From Bacillota bacterium (GTDB lineage: Bacteria > Bacillota > UBA4882 > UBA8346), in NCBI GenBank assembly GCA_023415835.1, contig JAEZJK010000054.1:3375-67374 (forward strand): a DNA stretch of 64,000 bases, written 5' to 3'. A model generated the notes under the pieces. That model did no database searches. It saw only the letters and a list, made by a program, of their open reading frames with translations, and was not told the origin of the DNA. The translations under genes and the position numbers were made by a program. Position 1 is the stretch's first letter, and every line of letters starts with the position of its first letter. Shown here in pieces: positions 18,406-27,443 of the stretch.

Positions 18406-19116
18406 GTGGAACAGGCAATCCTTTTTAAGTTAGAAAATGTTACTAAGGAATATGATATGGGCGAGGTTAAGGTTACGGCTTTAAAAGAAGCTAATTTTAA
18501 CCTTATTAAAGGCGAATTGGTGGTAGTGCTTGGGCCGAGTGGTTCCGGAAAAAGTACCCTACTAAACCTCATGGGTGGGATGGATACACCAACAAAGGGC
18601 CGGGTTTTCTTCGATGGAATGGAGATCTCCGCTTTGGATGGAAGGAAATTGACCTTTTTTCGTAGGCATCAGGTGGGGTTCGTTTTTCAGTTTTATAATT
18701 TAATGCCGAATCTGACAGTCCGGGAAAACGTGGAACTGGCGACGGAGATTTCTAGGGATCCGCTTGATGTTGATCAAGTCCTAAACCAAGTAGGCCTTGA
18801 GGAACGGGCCAATCACTTCCCGGCGCAACTAAGTGGAGGCGAACAACAGCGAGTAGCGCTCGCCCGGGCAGTGGCTAAGGCTCCGGAGGTTCTTTTATGC
18901 GACGAACCCACCGGCGCCCTTGACTATCTTACCGGAGTTAAAGTTCTCAGGTTGTTGTACGATTTTAATCAAACTACCGGGAAAACTGTAATCATCATTA
19001 CTCATAATCAACCAATCGCCGGGATAGCGGACCGAGTTATTAAGATGAGCAGCGGTGAAATTGTGGAGATTGCAAAAAACAGCCAGCGGATTGAACCCGA
19101 GAAAGTGGAATGGTAA
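18406..19116 (+). CDS. ABC transporter ATPase, MacB/LolD type
   Basis: A 236-residue nucleotide-binding subunit: Walker [11 protein letters not shown]-loop [14 protein letters not shown], signature [14 protein letters not shown], Walker [13 protein letters not shown] and the H-loop IIITHN. The NLMP and PTGALD features are typical of the MacB/LolD/FtsE branch, which powers mechanotransmission rather than classic import. Start is GTG 18406. It works with the FtsX-type permease directly downstream. Confidence 0.92.
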   Translation: MEQAILFKLENVTKEYDMGEVKVTALKEANFNLIKGELVVVLGPSGSGKSTLLNLMGGMDTPTKGRVFFDGMEISALDGRKLTFFRRHQVGFVFQFYNLMPNLTVRENVELATEISRDPLDVDQVLNQVGLEERANHFPAQLSGGEQQRVALARAVAKAPEVLLCDEPTGALDYLTGVKVLRLLYDFNQTTGKTVIIITHNQPIAGIADRVIKMSSGEIVEIAKNSQRIEPEKVEW

Positions 19117-19144
19117 AGCGGGTTTGTTTCGGATGGAGGATGAG

Positions 19145-21511
19145 ATGAGTAAGCTTAACGTAATGTTATTACGGGAGATCAGCAAAGCTAAAGGCCAATT
19201 TATTGCGGCGGCGGCAGTCATTTTGGCCGGAATTGTGATGTTTTCCGCAACTTATCTGTCATATCGCAATTTAAAAAATTCGCTTGACTATTATTATGAG
19301 CAGTATCGATTTTTGGATTACTATGCCGAAGCAAGGTACATTCCGGAATATATTGTGGACAAAGTGGAACATATAAAAGGCGTTTTGGCGGTCAGCGGCC
19401 GGGTTAGTGCCGATGTCGGGGCTGATATTGGAGAAGAACGCCGAATCACTTTGCGAATTCTCTCGTTGCCGGATAACGGGCGTCCGGCGGTAAACCATAT
19501 TTTAAGCATATCCGGCGACTATTTCAATGCAAGAGCCGAAAATTCATGCCTGATTAATCGAAAATTTGCCGAATATCACAATTTACATAAGGGTGGAACC
19601 ATCAAGGCCATTATCGACAAGCGGATTTATGAATTTAAAATTGACGGCGTAGTTGGAAGCCCGGAATTTATTTATGCCATGAAGTCATCCGATTCTATGT
19701 TTTCAGCTGCGGAAAACTTTGGTGTAATTTACGTCAAAGAATCAACTGCATTTAAATTACTCGGTTATAATTATTGCTTTAATGAACTGCACGTTAGATT
19801 TTCAGCAGAGGCTGATCGGAAAGCGATTATCAATCAGATCGAAAAAATGCTTGTTCCATACGGGTTTATGAGCGGAGTTGAACGGAAGGACCAGCTAAGC
19901 AACGCTATGATTGAAACCGAGCTCTCGGAGTTGCAAAATATGGCGGTAATGTTCCCGATTTTGTTTTTGAGCGTGGCGGCAATGATCATTTACAATATGT
20001 TACGCCGGATTATCAATAATCAGCGAACTCAGATCGGGGTCCTCAAATCTTTCGGATATACCAACCAACGAATTATCTTTCACTACATGGGGTATGCGGC
20101 ATTGATCGGATTAACCGGGGCCTTGGCCGGCTCGTTGTTGGGTTGGTATACCGGCTCCTTATTAACGGCCATGTATACTAAAGTATATAACATTCCGGTA
20201 TTGGAAAATAAGGTTTATTGGGAAGTTTTTTTAATCGGTCCCGTAATTAGCGCGATTTTCTGTTTGACATCCGGTTTTAACTCGGCCCGCAAAGTATTGG
20301 GTATCGAACCGGCTCAAGCGATGCGCCCGGAAACGCCGGGGGTAGGTAGAAGGATTTTTTTAGAACGGGTTAATTTCCTTTGGAACAAGCTATCCTTCGG
20401 TTGGAAAATGAGTTTCCGGAATATTTTCCGGAGCCGGCAGCGCGCTTTCCTTACTTTGTTGGGAATGATTTTTACGGTGATGTTTCTTATTATTTCACTC
20501 TATTTTTTTGATGCGGTAAATTACCTTTTAGAACAACATTTTTTTGAGTTTCAGCGCCAGGATTATAAAGTTTCTTTCTCCGCGCCGGCTTCATTAGCTG
20601 ATGCTTTGGAACTAAACCGGATCAAAGGGGTGCGAAGGTCTGAACCGGTTTTGGAAATACCGGCGCAGTTGATTAATGGATGGATCAAAGAAGAAACTTT
20701 AGTAGTCGGCTTGACCCGGCGGAATACTTTTTACCGGTTGACAGACGGTGACCAAAATGCGATTGGTGTCCCCGCTAAAGGAATCTTAATTGCCGAATCA
20801 TTGGCTGAAAAACTAAGGGTGACAAAGGGCGCCGCCATTTCTATAAAAACCTATCAAGGACGGACCCTCCAAAAAGACATTATAGTTGCCGGAACGATAA
20901 AGCAATATGCCGGCACCAATTGTTACATGGACTTGGAAGAATTAGGCGGTTTATTGGAGGAAGGCGGATTTGCCAATGGAGCGTTACTTGGGATTGAAGA
21001 TGGCATGGAACGTACCGTCAGGAAGGAAATATTTCAAATTCCCGGAGTCGAAACCCTGGAGTCGCGGTTAAATTCTTACCGGGCTTTTTTACAATTCATG
21101 GAGTTTATCTATACTTTTATTGCTTTAATGCTTATCTTTGGTTCGGTTATGGGTTTCGCTATCGTTTTTAATACGACCGTGATTAATATTACGGAACGAC
21201 GCCGGGAATTGGCTTCGTTAAAGGTATTGGGTTATACGTCCGGAGAAATTGAACGGACCGTTTTCCGGGAAAATCTCTGTTTAGGACTGTTATCTTTATT
21301 GCCGGGTTTTATTTTGGGAAGGTCTATGTGTGAAATCCTCTCCAAAATGTTCGGCGGAGAATTGATTTCCTTAGAAGTATTTATTTATCCAAAGACTTAC
21401 CTAATTGCTACTTTTTCCGCATTGACCTTTATTATCTTGGCGCAATTGGCCAACCGTAAAAACATTACCGGTTTAGACATGGTTGAAGTCTTAAAAAACC
21501 GTGAAGGATGA
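19145..21511 (+). CDS. ABC transporter permease, FtsX/MacB-like with two FtsX domains
   Basis: About 788 residues. One membrane segment near the N terminus (FIAAAAVILAGIVMFSATYL) precedes a large extracytoplasmic domain. An FtsX domain follows (MFPILFLSVAAMIIYNMLRR, IGVLKSFGY), then a second membrane-periplasmic-FtsX unit (FLTLLGMIFTVMFLIISLYF; ERRRELASLKVLGYTSGEI). This is the two-unit layout of large FtsX permeases. ATG 19145 has GGAGG 5 bases upstream; the open frame to 19055 lies inside the ATPase gene. It ends in an 11-base overlap with the longest form of the adaptor gene. Confidence 0.88.
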   Translation: MSKLNVMLLREISKAKGQFIAAAAVILAGIVMFSATYLSYRNLKNSLDYYYEQYRFLDYYAEARYIPEYIVDKVEHIKGVLAVSGRVSADVGADIGEERRITLRILSLPDNGRPAVNHILSISGDYFNARAENSCLINRKFAEYHNLHKGGTIKAIIDKRIYEFKIDGVVGSPEFIYAMKSSDSMFSAAENFGVIYVKESTAFKLLGYNYCFNELHVRFSAEADRKAIINQIEKMLVPYGFMSGVERKDQLSNAMIETELSELQNMAVMFPILFLSVAAMIIYNMLRRIINNQRTQIGVLKSFGYTNQRIIFHYMGYAALIGLTGALAGSLLGWYTGSLLTAMYTKVYNIPVLENKVYWEVFLIGPVISAIFCLTSGFNSARKVLGIEPAQAMRPETPGVGRRIFLERVNFLWNKLSFGWKMSFRNIFRSRQRAFLTLLGMIFTVMFLIISLYFFDAVNYLLEQHFFEFQRQDYKVSFSAPASLADALELNRIKGVRRSEPVLEIPAQLINGWIKEETLVVGLTRRNTFYRLTDGDQNAIGVPAKGILIAESLAEKLRVTKGAAISIKTYQGRTLQKDIIVAGTIKQYAGTNCYMDLEELGGLLEEGGFANGALLGIEDGMERTVRKEIFQIPGVETLESRLNSYRAFLQFMEFIYTFIALMLIFGSVMGFAIVFNTTVINITERRRELASLKVLGYTSGEIERTVFRENLCLGLLSLLPGFILGRSMCEILSKMFGGELISLEVFIYPKTYLIATFSALTFIILAQLANRKNITGLDMVEVLKNREG

Positions 21512-21521
21512 GGTGTTTAAA

Positions 21522-22658
21522 GTGTTAAAAAATAGGGTAATTAAGGGGATGCTAATCGGATTAGCAATTCTTGCCATAGTATGGATAATTAATTACTTTC
21601 GCGCAAACGAAGTTCAGGTGGGGACTGTTTTGCGGGGAGAAATAACCGAATATATCAAAATCCGCGGTAAGGTGGAGTTGGACCGGAAAGAAAAGGTTTG
21701 TAGTAAATGGCCGGGTGTGGTTGGAAATGTTTTGGTAAAGGAAGGCAGTACGGTAGGACCGGATACTGCTTTATTAATCCTGGAAGTTTTAAACCCGGGA
21801 AATGCCTCCTCTGAATTGGAAAAGGCCCGAATTGCAGCCAAAGCTGCCCTGGAGGACCATAGTTATCAAAAAGAAAAGTTGGGGAAATATCGTCAGCTTT
21901 ATCGGGATGGAATAGTTTCCGAGGAAGTAGTTAAGGATCAGGAAATGCTGGTAATTGCTGCGGAGAGGGCTCAGATCGAGGCAGAACAACAGTACAAAAT
22001 TGTGGCTGATAATTATTTGTTCACTGGTAAACAAGAAACAGGGGCAATTAAGGAAAACAACGGATTGATGAGAGTTTATGCCGGTACTAAAGGAAGAGTA
22101 TTGACAAAGTATATCGAAAATGGGACCCAAGTCGTGCCGGGAACACCTTTGTTTGAAATAGGAGACGAGGATTCGGATTATTATGTAAGGGTAGATGTAT
22201 TGACCGATGATGCTGTGAAATTAAAGCTGGGGCAGAGGGCGGTCCTTACCGGAAAAGCGCTGGATGATATGGAAGTACAAGGCTGGGTTAATTTCATCGC
22301 TCCTAAGGCTGAAACGGTCCTTTCATCCCTTGGGGTAGAACAACAACGGGTAGAAGTTAGAATCGAATATGCCTATCAGAAGTATCCTCTCAAACTTGGG
22401 TATGGGGTTGATGTAAAATTAATTACCGCCTCGGAACCGAATACTCTTTATGCACCTGAAAAAGCTGTGTTTGAAAAGAATGGCTGTGACTATGTTTTTG
22501 CAATTAAAGACAATAAACTTAAATTACAACCAATACGCGCCGGTATTGAAAATGATGATTTTATCCAAATCCGCGGCGGCTTGCAAGAGGGGGACAAAAT
22601 AGTGGCCGATCCTGATAATAGTTTAAAACCCGGAATAAAAGTAAAAGTTGGGATTTAA
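21522..22658 (+). CDS. HlyD/RND-type efflux periplasmic adaptor
   Basis: A membrane-fusion protein: N-terminal membrane anchor (GMLIGLAILAIVWIINYF), a lipoyl/barrel-sandwich half motif (KWPGVVGNVLVKEGSTV), a helical hairpin (residues ~95-165, rich in Glu/Lys/Ala), the second lipoyl half (VYAGTKGRVLTKYIENGTQV) and a beta-barrel. It would link the ABC permease to an outer-membrane channel in a MacAB-like pump. GTG 21522 sits 8 bases after GATGAGG; GTG 21501 is the longer alternative. No TolC-like gene lies next to it. Confidence 0.87.
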   Translation: MLKNRVIKGMLIGLAILAIVWIINYFRANEVQVGTVLRGEITEYIKIRGKVELDRKEKVCSKWPGVVGNVLVKEGSTVGPDTALLILEVLNPGNASSELEKARIAAKAALEDHSYQKEKLGKYRQLYRDGIVSEEVVKDQEMLVIAAERAQIEAEQQYKIVADNYLFTGKQETGAIKENNGLMRVYAGTKGRVLTKYIENGTQVVPGTPLFEIGDEDSDYYVRVDVLTDDAVKLKLGQRAVLTGKALDDMEVQGWVNFIAPKAETVLSSLGVEQQRVEVRIEYAYQKYPLKLGYGVDVKLITASEPNTLYAPEKAVFEKNGCDYVFAIKDNKLKLQPIRAGIENDDFIQIRGGLQEGDKIVADPDNSLKPGIKVKVGI

Positions 22659-22757
22659 CGGTAAACGTTGATCGCTTAAACTTTTAAATGTAACTACCGA
22701 TAATAAAATTAATGTTAATTCGAAGATAATGCTTCGAACAATGGAGGAGTGGTTTGA

Positions 22758-23849
22758 ATGGATTCATTTTCAGTTGTCTCACGAAAAACGCAGCCCATAG
22801 TCAATAAGTTAAATTTCATCAAACCGGTTTGGTTGAGTTATATGGCATTAATTATAACTATCGGAGCCGCCGGTTGTTACATTTTGAGCTTTTCAAACCC
22901 GGTATTGTTGCTAGCGGCGGTTTGTTTATTATTGGCTAGGTTGTTATTGAATAATTTAGAAGAAGCTTTAGTCAACTTTGGGAGCCAACTCCCGATGAAA
23001 GATCAGATTACCCGGGTTGTGCCGGATATTTACGCCGATGCTATTTTGCTGTTTGGTATCGGATTATCCCGGTTTTGCCATCCTATATACGCTATGCTTG
23101 GATTGGTATCGATTTTTGTGATCAACATCAGCGGGATTTTGGGGAAAGCGATCGGTGTTGAACTCCAACGCCAGGGGCCGTTGGGGAAAAATTCTAGTTT
23201 AATTTTGATACTTATTTTTACACTATTGCAATATTTTCAGCATAACGCGGTAATCTTCGGGTATCAGCTGACTGTTTTGGAATGGCTTTTAATTATCTTT
23301 TTTGTATTGGGACAAATCACGGTATTTAACCGTTTGCGAGGTACTTTCCATCAGATTTACAAATTGGAATGGATGAACGGGGAAAAGTATCAGGAAATTA
23401 AGGAGAAAATATTGGTGGTTTATGATTCCCAGACCGGGAATACCGAAAAGGTCGCCGAGGAAATTTCCCATTGCTTAAACTCGGGCATCCGTAAGATCGA
23501 AGAAGTCGGAAATTTGAAAGAACGGGACTATGGCTTGGTAATCATCGGATCACCTAATATCAACTCATTACCGTCATTAAAAGTGACTAACTTTTTAAAA
23601 GAGCACCCGGATATTAAAAAATATGCGGTCTTCATTACTTATGCCGTTCCGGTATGGGGCTGGCTCTCCACCAGGATATGTTTTGCATATTTTAAAAAAG
23701 CTCTAAAACAAAAACCTCTAGCCGTATTCGCCTGTAAGGCCTCTAATCCTAAATCCCAACTCTATCAGGGGCATCCCAATGAGAATGATTTGCTGAAAGG
23801 GTTTTTATTCGGCACTAGGATTGCCAAGTCACTCATAACTAAAAAGTAA
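22758..23849 (+). CDS. membrane CDP-alcohol phosphatidyltransferase-like domain fused to flavodoxin
   Basis: The 363-residue protein has two parts. Residues ~20-200 form about five or six membrane helices whose order resembles CDP-alcohol phosphatidyltransferases, but the catalytic D-x2-D-G-x2-A-R half is replaced (Asn65, Glu68, Glu69) and only a D-x3-D pair remains (Asp90, Asp94). Residues ~216-360 are a flavodoxin domain with the FMN phosphate loop SQTGNTEK in VVYDSQTGNTEKVAEE and a conserved IIGSPNIN loop. Function is not known: a membrane-tethered flavodoxin electron carrier is the simplest reading. Ribosome site GGAGGAG precedes ATG 22758. Confidence 0.72.
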   Translation: MDSFSVVSRKTQPIVNKLNFIKPVWLSYMALIITIGAAGCYILSFSNPVLLLAAVCLLLARLLLNNLEEALVNFGSQLPMKDQITRVVPDIYADAILLFGIGLSRFCHPIYAMLGLVSIFVINISGILGKAIGVELQRQGPLGKNSSLILILIFTLLQYFQHNAVIFGYQLTVLEWLLIIFFVLGQITVFNRLRGTFHQIYKLEWMNGEKYQEIKEKILVVYDSQTGNTEKVAEEISHCLNSGIRKIEEVGNLKERDYGLVIIGSPNINSLPSLKVTNFLKEHPDIKKYAVFITYAVPVWGWLSTRICFAYFKKALKQKPLAVFACKASNPKSQLYQGHPNENDLLKGFLFGTRIAKSLITKK

Positions 23850-23957
23850 AGGGTATGTGGCAAGAGTTATGGAATTGAATAACACACATGTGTAATTGTA
23901 ATCCCCGATATTGAACGGTTTGATTTAAAAATTGATTGGCTCAATTTTAAGCGGTGG

Positions 23958-24001
23958 AGTGGCTGTCCGAAAAGGATACTTTTTAGATAGCCACTTTTTT
24001 A
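23958..24001 (+). terminator. intrinsic terminator after the flavodoxin fusion gene
   Basis: A 10-bp stem (23958-23967 with 23986-23995, one G-U pair) is followed by seven T. It lies about 110 bases after the stop. Confidence 0.7.
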
Positions 24002-24808
24002 CATTCTATAATGCAAAGTAATTTTGGTATCATAGCTGAATTAAAAAAAATCTTTGAAGCGGCTGCCATTCTTGGCGGCCTTCAATTTAGGGCGTGTCCG
24101 GCTTCACATAGGGTTACCGTTTCGGACGCGAGGATTCGAGAATCTTTAAGGACCGGAATTAAAATTATTTTCGCCTCACCCCTGACGTGACTTTGAGTGG
24201 TTGATTTTACGTGGTTGCCGCTCCCCTCTCCATGCAAATAGGCGTTTTCGGATGCTTGGAGAGGGGAAGTATGGAAATGTGGGTTTTTCAATTTTTTCCA
24301 TCTATAGGTTTATACTCATGAATGACTCGGGCTTTGCGCTATTGTGTCCGGGGAAACAGTAAGGATTGATAATTGCTTGTTTATTTTTAAATTCCTTGGC
24401 TTAATCTACAAATTCCTCTGGTGAAATTTCAAAATTTCACTGGCTAAATTTTAAAATTCCTTGGCTTAATCTGAAAATTTCTCTAGTGAAATTTCAAAAT
24501 TCCTTTGGCTAAATTTGGGACGGGGGGGTAGCCGGCCTAAAAAGATAGTCGTCCACGTGAAAAACCTATGCATATCTTGTGGCATTTTGTCGCGCCATTT
24601 AGATATTAAAACTACCCCTTTAGGTTTTTACAACTTAAGAGTTGCAATTTTATTATCATAGCCCACCGTTAATAAAGGACAATAGCACAATTTTCATAAA
24701 ATTGGCTCAGCCTATTTAGCCATATCAGCGAAATGCACATATGATGATATCACGAAGACAGAATCATTTAGCAGCCCGATGTTATGTCTAATTTAAGAGG
24801 TGGAATTT
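24002..24808. other. gene-poor stretch with hairpin and repeat
   Basis: About 800 bases without a supported gene. It contains a 10-bp stem with a 26-base loop (24222-24231 with 24258-24267, TCCCCTCTCC/GGAGAGGGGA) and a two-copy 65-bp tandem repeat (24389-24518). A 69-residue minus-strand frame over 24082-24291 overlaps the hairpin and lacks a ribosome site, so I do not call it. A weak promoter for the LysM gene may be TTGTGG/TAGATA with 17 spacing near 24579-24607. Confidence 0.5.
24389..24518. repeat. 65-bp imperfect tandem repeat, two copies
   Basis: Copies at 24389-24453 and 24454-24518 both begin AAATTCCTTGGCTTAATCT and contain GTGAAATTTCAAAATT and TGGCTAAATTT. The copies are AT-rich and noncoding in all frames I tried. 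Confidence 0.7.
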
Positions 24809-25279
24809 ATGGAAGAAGGTTACACTGACAATCCGTATGATGAGATTTATTTAGAGCAAGAGTGCATACTCGAATATGGCGACAATGTGGAAACCTTAGC
24901 GGGTGATTTCGGCGTGTCAGTCGATGAGATTCTTGATCTTAACCCCGATTTACCGGGAGACATTCTCCCAACTCAAGTCCGGGTTCCTCGCCGAGTGCCG
25001 TTTTGCAGGTTTGGGACACTTTTTACCATAAGGAGAGGTGATACTGCGTTCGAACTTGCCAGGTTATTTGGCATATCAGTTTTTGAAATAGAACAAGCAA
25101 ATCCTCAGTTAAATATCCGTTTTTTACGGCCCGGCACAATTATTTGTATACCACGTAGAAGGGTAAGGCCAGCTCCTCCAAGGCCGATTCCTCCAAGGCC
25201 TGGACCCGGAAGGCCTGGAGGACCCGGAAGGCCTGGAGGACCTGGAATGCCCGGAGGTCCTGGTCCCGGAAGGCCATAA
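24809..25279 (+). CDS. LysM-domain protein with Pro-Gly-rich C-terminal tail
   Basis: A 156-residue protein with two LysM peptidoglycan/chitin-binding motifs (about residues 15-60: YGDNVETLAGDFGVSVDEIL; about 70-115: RRGDTAFELARLFGISVFEI) followed by a tail of PGGPGR-type repeats. No signal peptide is visible, which is common for LysM proteins deposited on spores. A spore-coat or cortex-associated role is inference. ATG 24809 lies 8 bases after AAGAGG; a GTG at 24800 is in frame but too close. Confidence 0.78.
   Translation: MEEGYTDNPYDEIYLEQECILEYGDNVETLAGDFGVSVDEILDLNPDLPGDILPTQVRVPRRVPFCRFGTLFTIRRGDTAFELARLFGISVFEIEQANPQLNIRFLRPGTIICIPRRRVRPAPPRPIPPRPGPGRPGGPGRPGGPGMPGGPGPGRP
25199..25270 (+). 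repeat. 18-bp repeat coding for PGGPGR in the LysM protein tail
   Basis: Units such as CCCGGAAGGCCTGGAGGA recur with an 18-base period, giving a collagen-like Gly-Pro pattern. Repeat number could vary between strains by slippage. Confidence 0.65.
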
Positions 25280-25318
25280 CCAAAATTATCGGATCAATAT
25301 AGAAGCGCTAATGTCTAA

Positions 25319-25355
25319 AGGCCTCTGCCCAGTAATTGGTCAGGGGCCTGATTTT
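25319..25355 (+). terminator. possible terminator after the LysM gene
   Basis: A 9-bp stem (25319-25327 with 25341-25349, one G-U pair) is followed by GATTTTAT. The T-run is weak. It lies between converging genes. Confidence 0.4.
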
Positions 25356-25421
25356 ATCTTGCGATAAAGGTAAGCGTAATCTCCGATTAATTCGGTAACC
25401 TAATACTTAAGCCCTTGAATA

Positions 25422-27188
25422 TCAATAGACGCCTAAAGCCTTCAAAAGATTCGAGTCCGGAGTGATAATGGCGGTCTTGAAGTTATCGTAAATCACAAAT
25501 CCGGGTTTGGATCCGGGCGGCTTTTTCACATATTTTCTTTGAGTATAATCCACCGGTACTTTGGAGGACTCCCGGGCTTTTGAAAAGTAAACCGCAAGTT
25601 GGCAAGCGAAATTCAAGGTTTCGTCATCCACTGAGATTCCGGGCTTCGGACGGAGAATTACATGGGAACCGGGGATTTTTTGAGTGTGGAACCACCAGTC
25701 GGATGGATCGGCAATTTTAAAGGTGAGCCTATCATTTTGAAGATTATTTCTCCCTACCAACAGGAGATGCCCTGTTGGGGTAGAAAATTGCCTCGGTTCC
25801 GTCGGGGCTTCTTTCTTTTTTGAGGGATTAGCCTTTTTAATTGGCTTGTTATCAGCCAAGTCCCATTCTTCCTGGATAAGTTTTAAGTCAGTAGGGTTGG
25901 CGGCGTTGAGGACCATAGCCTCGATGCTTTCCAGGTAGTCAAGGCTCTCTTTGGTTTTTGCCAATTGGGTGGCGATGGCCAGTTGTCCTTTTTTAGCCTT
26001 ATGATACTTTTTAAAGTAGTGTTGAGCATTTTCCCAGACTGAGAGAGCCGGGTTGAGCGATATTTCAATTTCCGAATTGTCCGGATCATAATGATTGATT
26101 AAGTGAGCAAATTTGCTTCCTTTTTGAATTTGGGAGCCGTAAGCGGTTAGTAATTCCCCCAGGATTCGCCAGTCATCGCCCTGTTCGGCCTGGGCCGCTT
26201 CTTGTTCCTGCTTGCCTAGTTTGGTTCTGGCCTTATCCAGAGACACGCCAACCTTTTTCAACCAATTATTTTTTAGCTCTAAAAAGCGTTCGGCTTCTTG
26301 CCTACCGACAAAAACCTCGGCAACGGCACGGTTAATCGAAGGGACAGCCTTGGCGATCAGGCCTCTTTCCGGGTGATGAATGGATAAAGCGGAACAGTCC
26401 ACCGGTTTCCCTTCGGGGGTGTAGAGACAACACGGTTCAAAATTGCCATTCTTTATGGAATCCGCCCAATGTTGGAAAGATTCATAGAGCTTAACAATAT
26501 CAATTTCTGAGTATTGGTTGCAGGAAAATTCCGGATTTAAACCGGCGTTTGCGATTATTTCATTAGCCATAGGTGTGGAAAGGCCATACCAGTGTCTCAG
26601 TAAAAATTTGGCAGGCGTGACATCCGGCGGGACTTGGGCAGCTAAGACCATAAAATCGGCGCGGCTGACGGTTACCGGCTGCCAACGCCCTCCGGTGGAA
26701 GGAAATTCATATTTGACATCAGTGGCAAGCTCCCTTTCACGCGATTGGGGACTGCCGCTTTTACGCCAAAGATCAATAATGGTTCCGATCTCGTCCGTTA
26801 TAATTAAATTCGAACTTTTCCCGGTGAGCTCAAGATAAATTTCTTTCCTAGTCAGTCCAATCTGTTCCTGATAAACTTCAAAGGTTAGCCGGATGATTCT
26901 TTCAAAAGGGACCGAAGCCACATTTATCAATTTAGAACCGCTGAAATGCTTGCGTAGTATCGTACAAAAGGGAGTAATATTAGCGGGGTTATCGATTGCG
27001 CCTTCAAAAAGATGGAGCCGGGCATAACGAGAGTGGAGCGAGAACAAAAGCTGAAATGAATGGCCCATTCCATAACAAGACCAAATGAATTCTTCGGGAT
27101 ACGGTTGATAGATCCGATCGGCTTTGACCGGGAGAAGGGCATTTATCTCGGCGGCAACAGCGGCAAATAAAGGCGCGTCCAGCGGCAT
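25422..27188 (-). CDS. rqcH: NFACT-family ribosome quality control protein RqcH (Rqc2/FbpA homologue)
   Basis: RqcH binds stalled 50S subunits and directs alanine tailing of the nascent chain for degradation. The 588-residue protein has the NFACT-N domain (ITPFCTILRKHFSGSKLINV region, LELTGKSSNLIITD), a central helix-hairpin and coiled-coil part, and the C-terminal NFACT-R RNA-binding domain (RNNLQNDRLTFKIADPSDWW, HTQKIPGSHVILRP). The older name FbpA (fibronectin-binding) refers to the same family. Ribosome site TGGAGGA precedes the start; TATAAT is seen on the minus strand 19 bases upstream of the start, without a good -35. It is divergent from the P-type ATPase. Confidence 0.92.
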   Translation of the reverse strand: MPLDAPLFAAVAAEINALLPVKADRIYQPYPEEFIWSCYGMGHSFQLLFSLHSRYARLHLFEGAIDNPANITPFCTILRKHFSGSKLINVASVPFERIIRLTFEVYQEQIGLTRKEIYLELTGKSSNLIITDEIGTIIDLWRKSGSPQSRERELATDVKYEFPSTGGRWQPVTVSRADFMVLAAQVPPDVTPAKFLLRHWYGLSTPMANEIIANAGLNPEFSCNQYSEIDIVKLYESFQHWADSIKNGNFEPCCLYTPEGKPVDCSALSIHHPERGLIAKAVPSINRAVAEVFVGRQEAERFLELKNNWLKKVGVSLDKARTKLGKQEQEAAQAEQGDDWRILGELLTAYGSQIQKGSKFAHLINHYDPDNSEIEISLNPALSVWENAQHYFKKYHKAKKGQLAIATQLAKTKESLDYLESIEAMVLNAANPTDLKLIQEEWDLADNKPIKKANPSKKKEAPTEPRQFSTPTGHLLLVGRNNLQNDRLTFKIADPSDWWFHTQKIPGSHVILRPKPGISVDDETLNFACQLAVYFSKARESSKVPVDYTQRKYVKKPPGSKPGFVIYDNFKTAIITPDSNLLKALGVY

Positions 27189-27314
27189 GGCAATCCTCCA
27201 TGACTATTATAGTATTCAATGCGGTGAGGCTCCTAGTCTATTGTATCCATCAGTTTTCCCAACGTCAACATTTTTCCCCTCCATTGGTCTGTTAGTTTTT
27301 ACCCATACATAAGA

Positions 27315-27344
27315 TTGTATAGATGAGGAGAGTTAAAATATTAC
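27315..27344 (+). promoter_or_regulatory. possible promoter of the P-type ATPase gene
   Basis: TTGTAT (27315-27320) and TATTAC (27339-27344) are 18 bases apart. The expected start of transcription would be close to the large palindrome at 27356. Moderate match only. Confidence 0.35.
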
Positions 27345-27355
27345 TTCAGCAACAA

Positions 27356-27398
27356 TTGTGCTACACCCTGCGTGGATGCCACGCAGGGTGTAGCACAA
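27356..27398. repeat. perfect 20-bp inverted repeat with 3-base loop
   Basis: Bases 27356-27375 pair perfectly with 27379-27398 around a loop ATG; imperfect pairing continues outward (AATATTACT with AGTAATACT). No T-run follows on either strand, and the flanking genes diverge, so it is not a normal terminator. It lies just downstream of a possible promoter, so it could be an operator, an RNA hairpin in the leader, or a small mobile palindrome. Confidence 0.85.
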
Positions 27399-27443
27399 AA
27401 GCGACAGTAATACTTTAATCCTCCCTGAACTGGAGGTCCAAAG

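Noticed and set aside
24082..24291. 69-residue minus-strand frame
   Set aside because: It covers an inverted repeat (24222-24267), lacks a ribosome site and shows no recognisable protein pattern.
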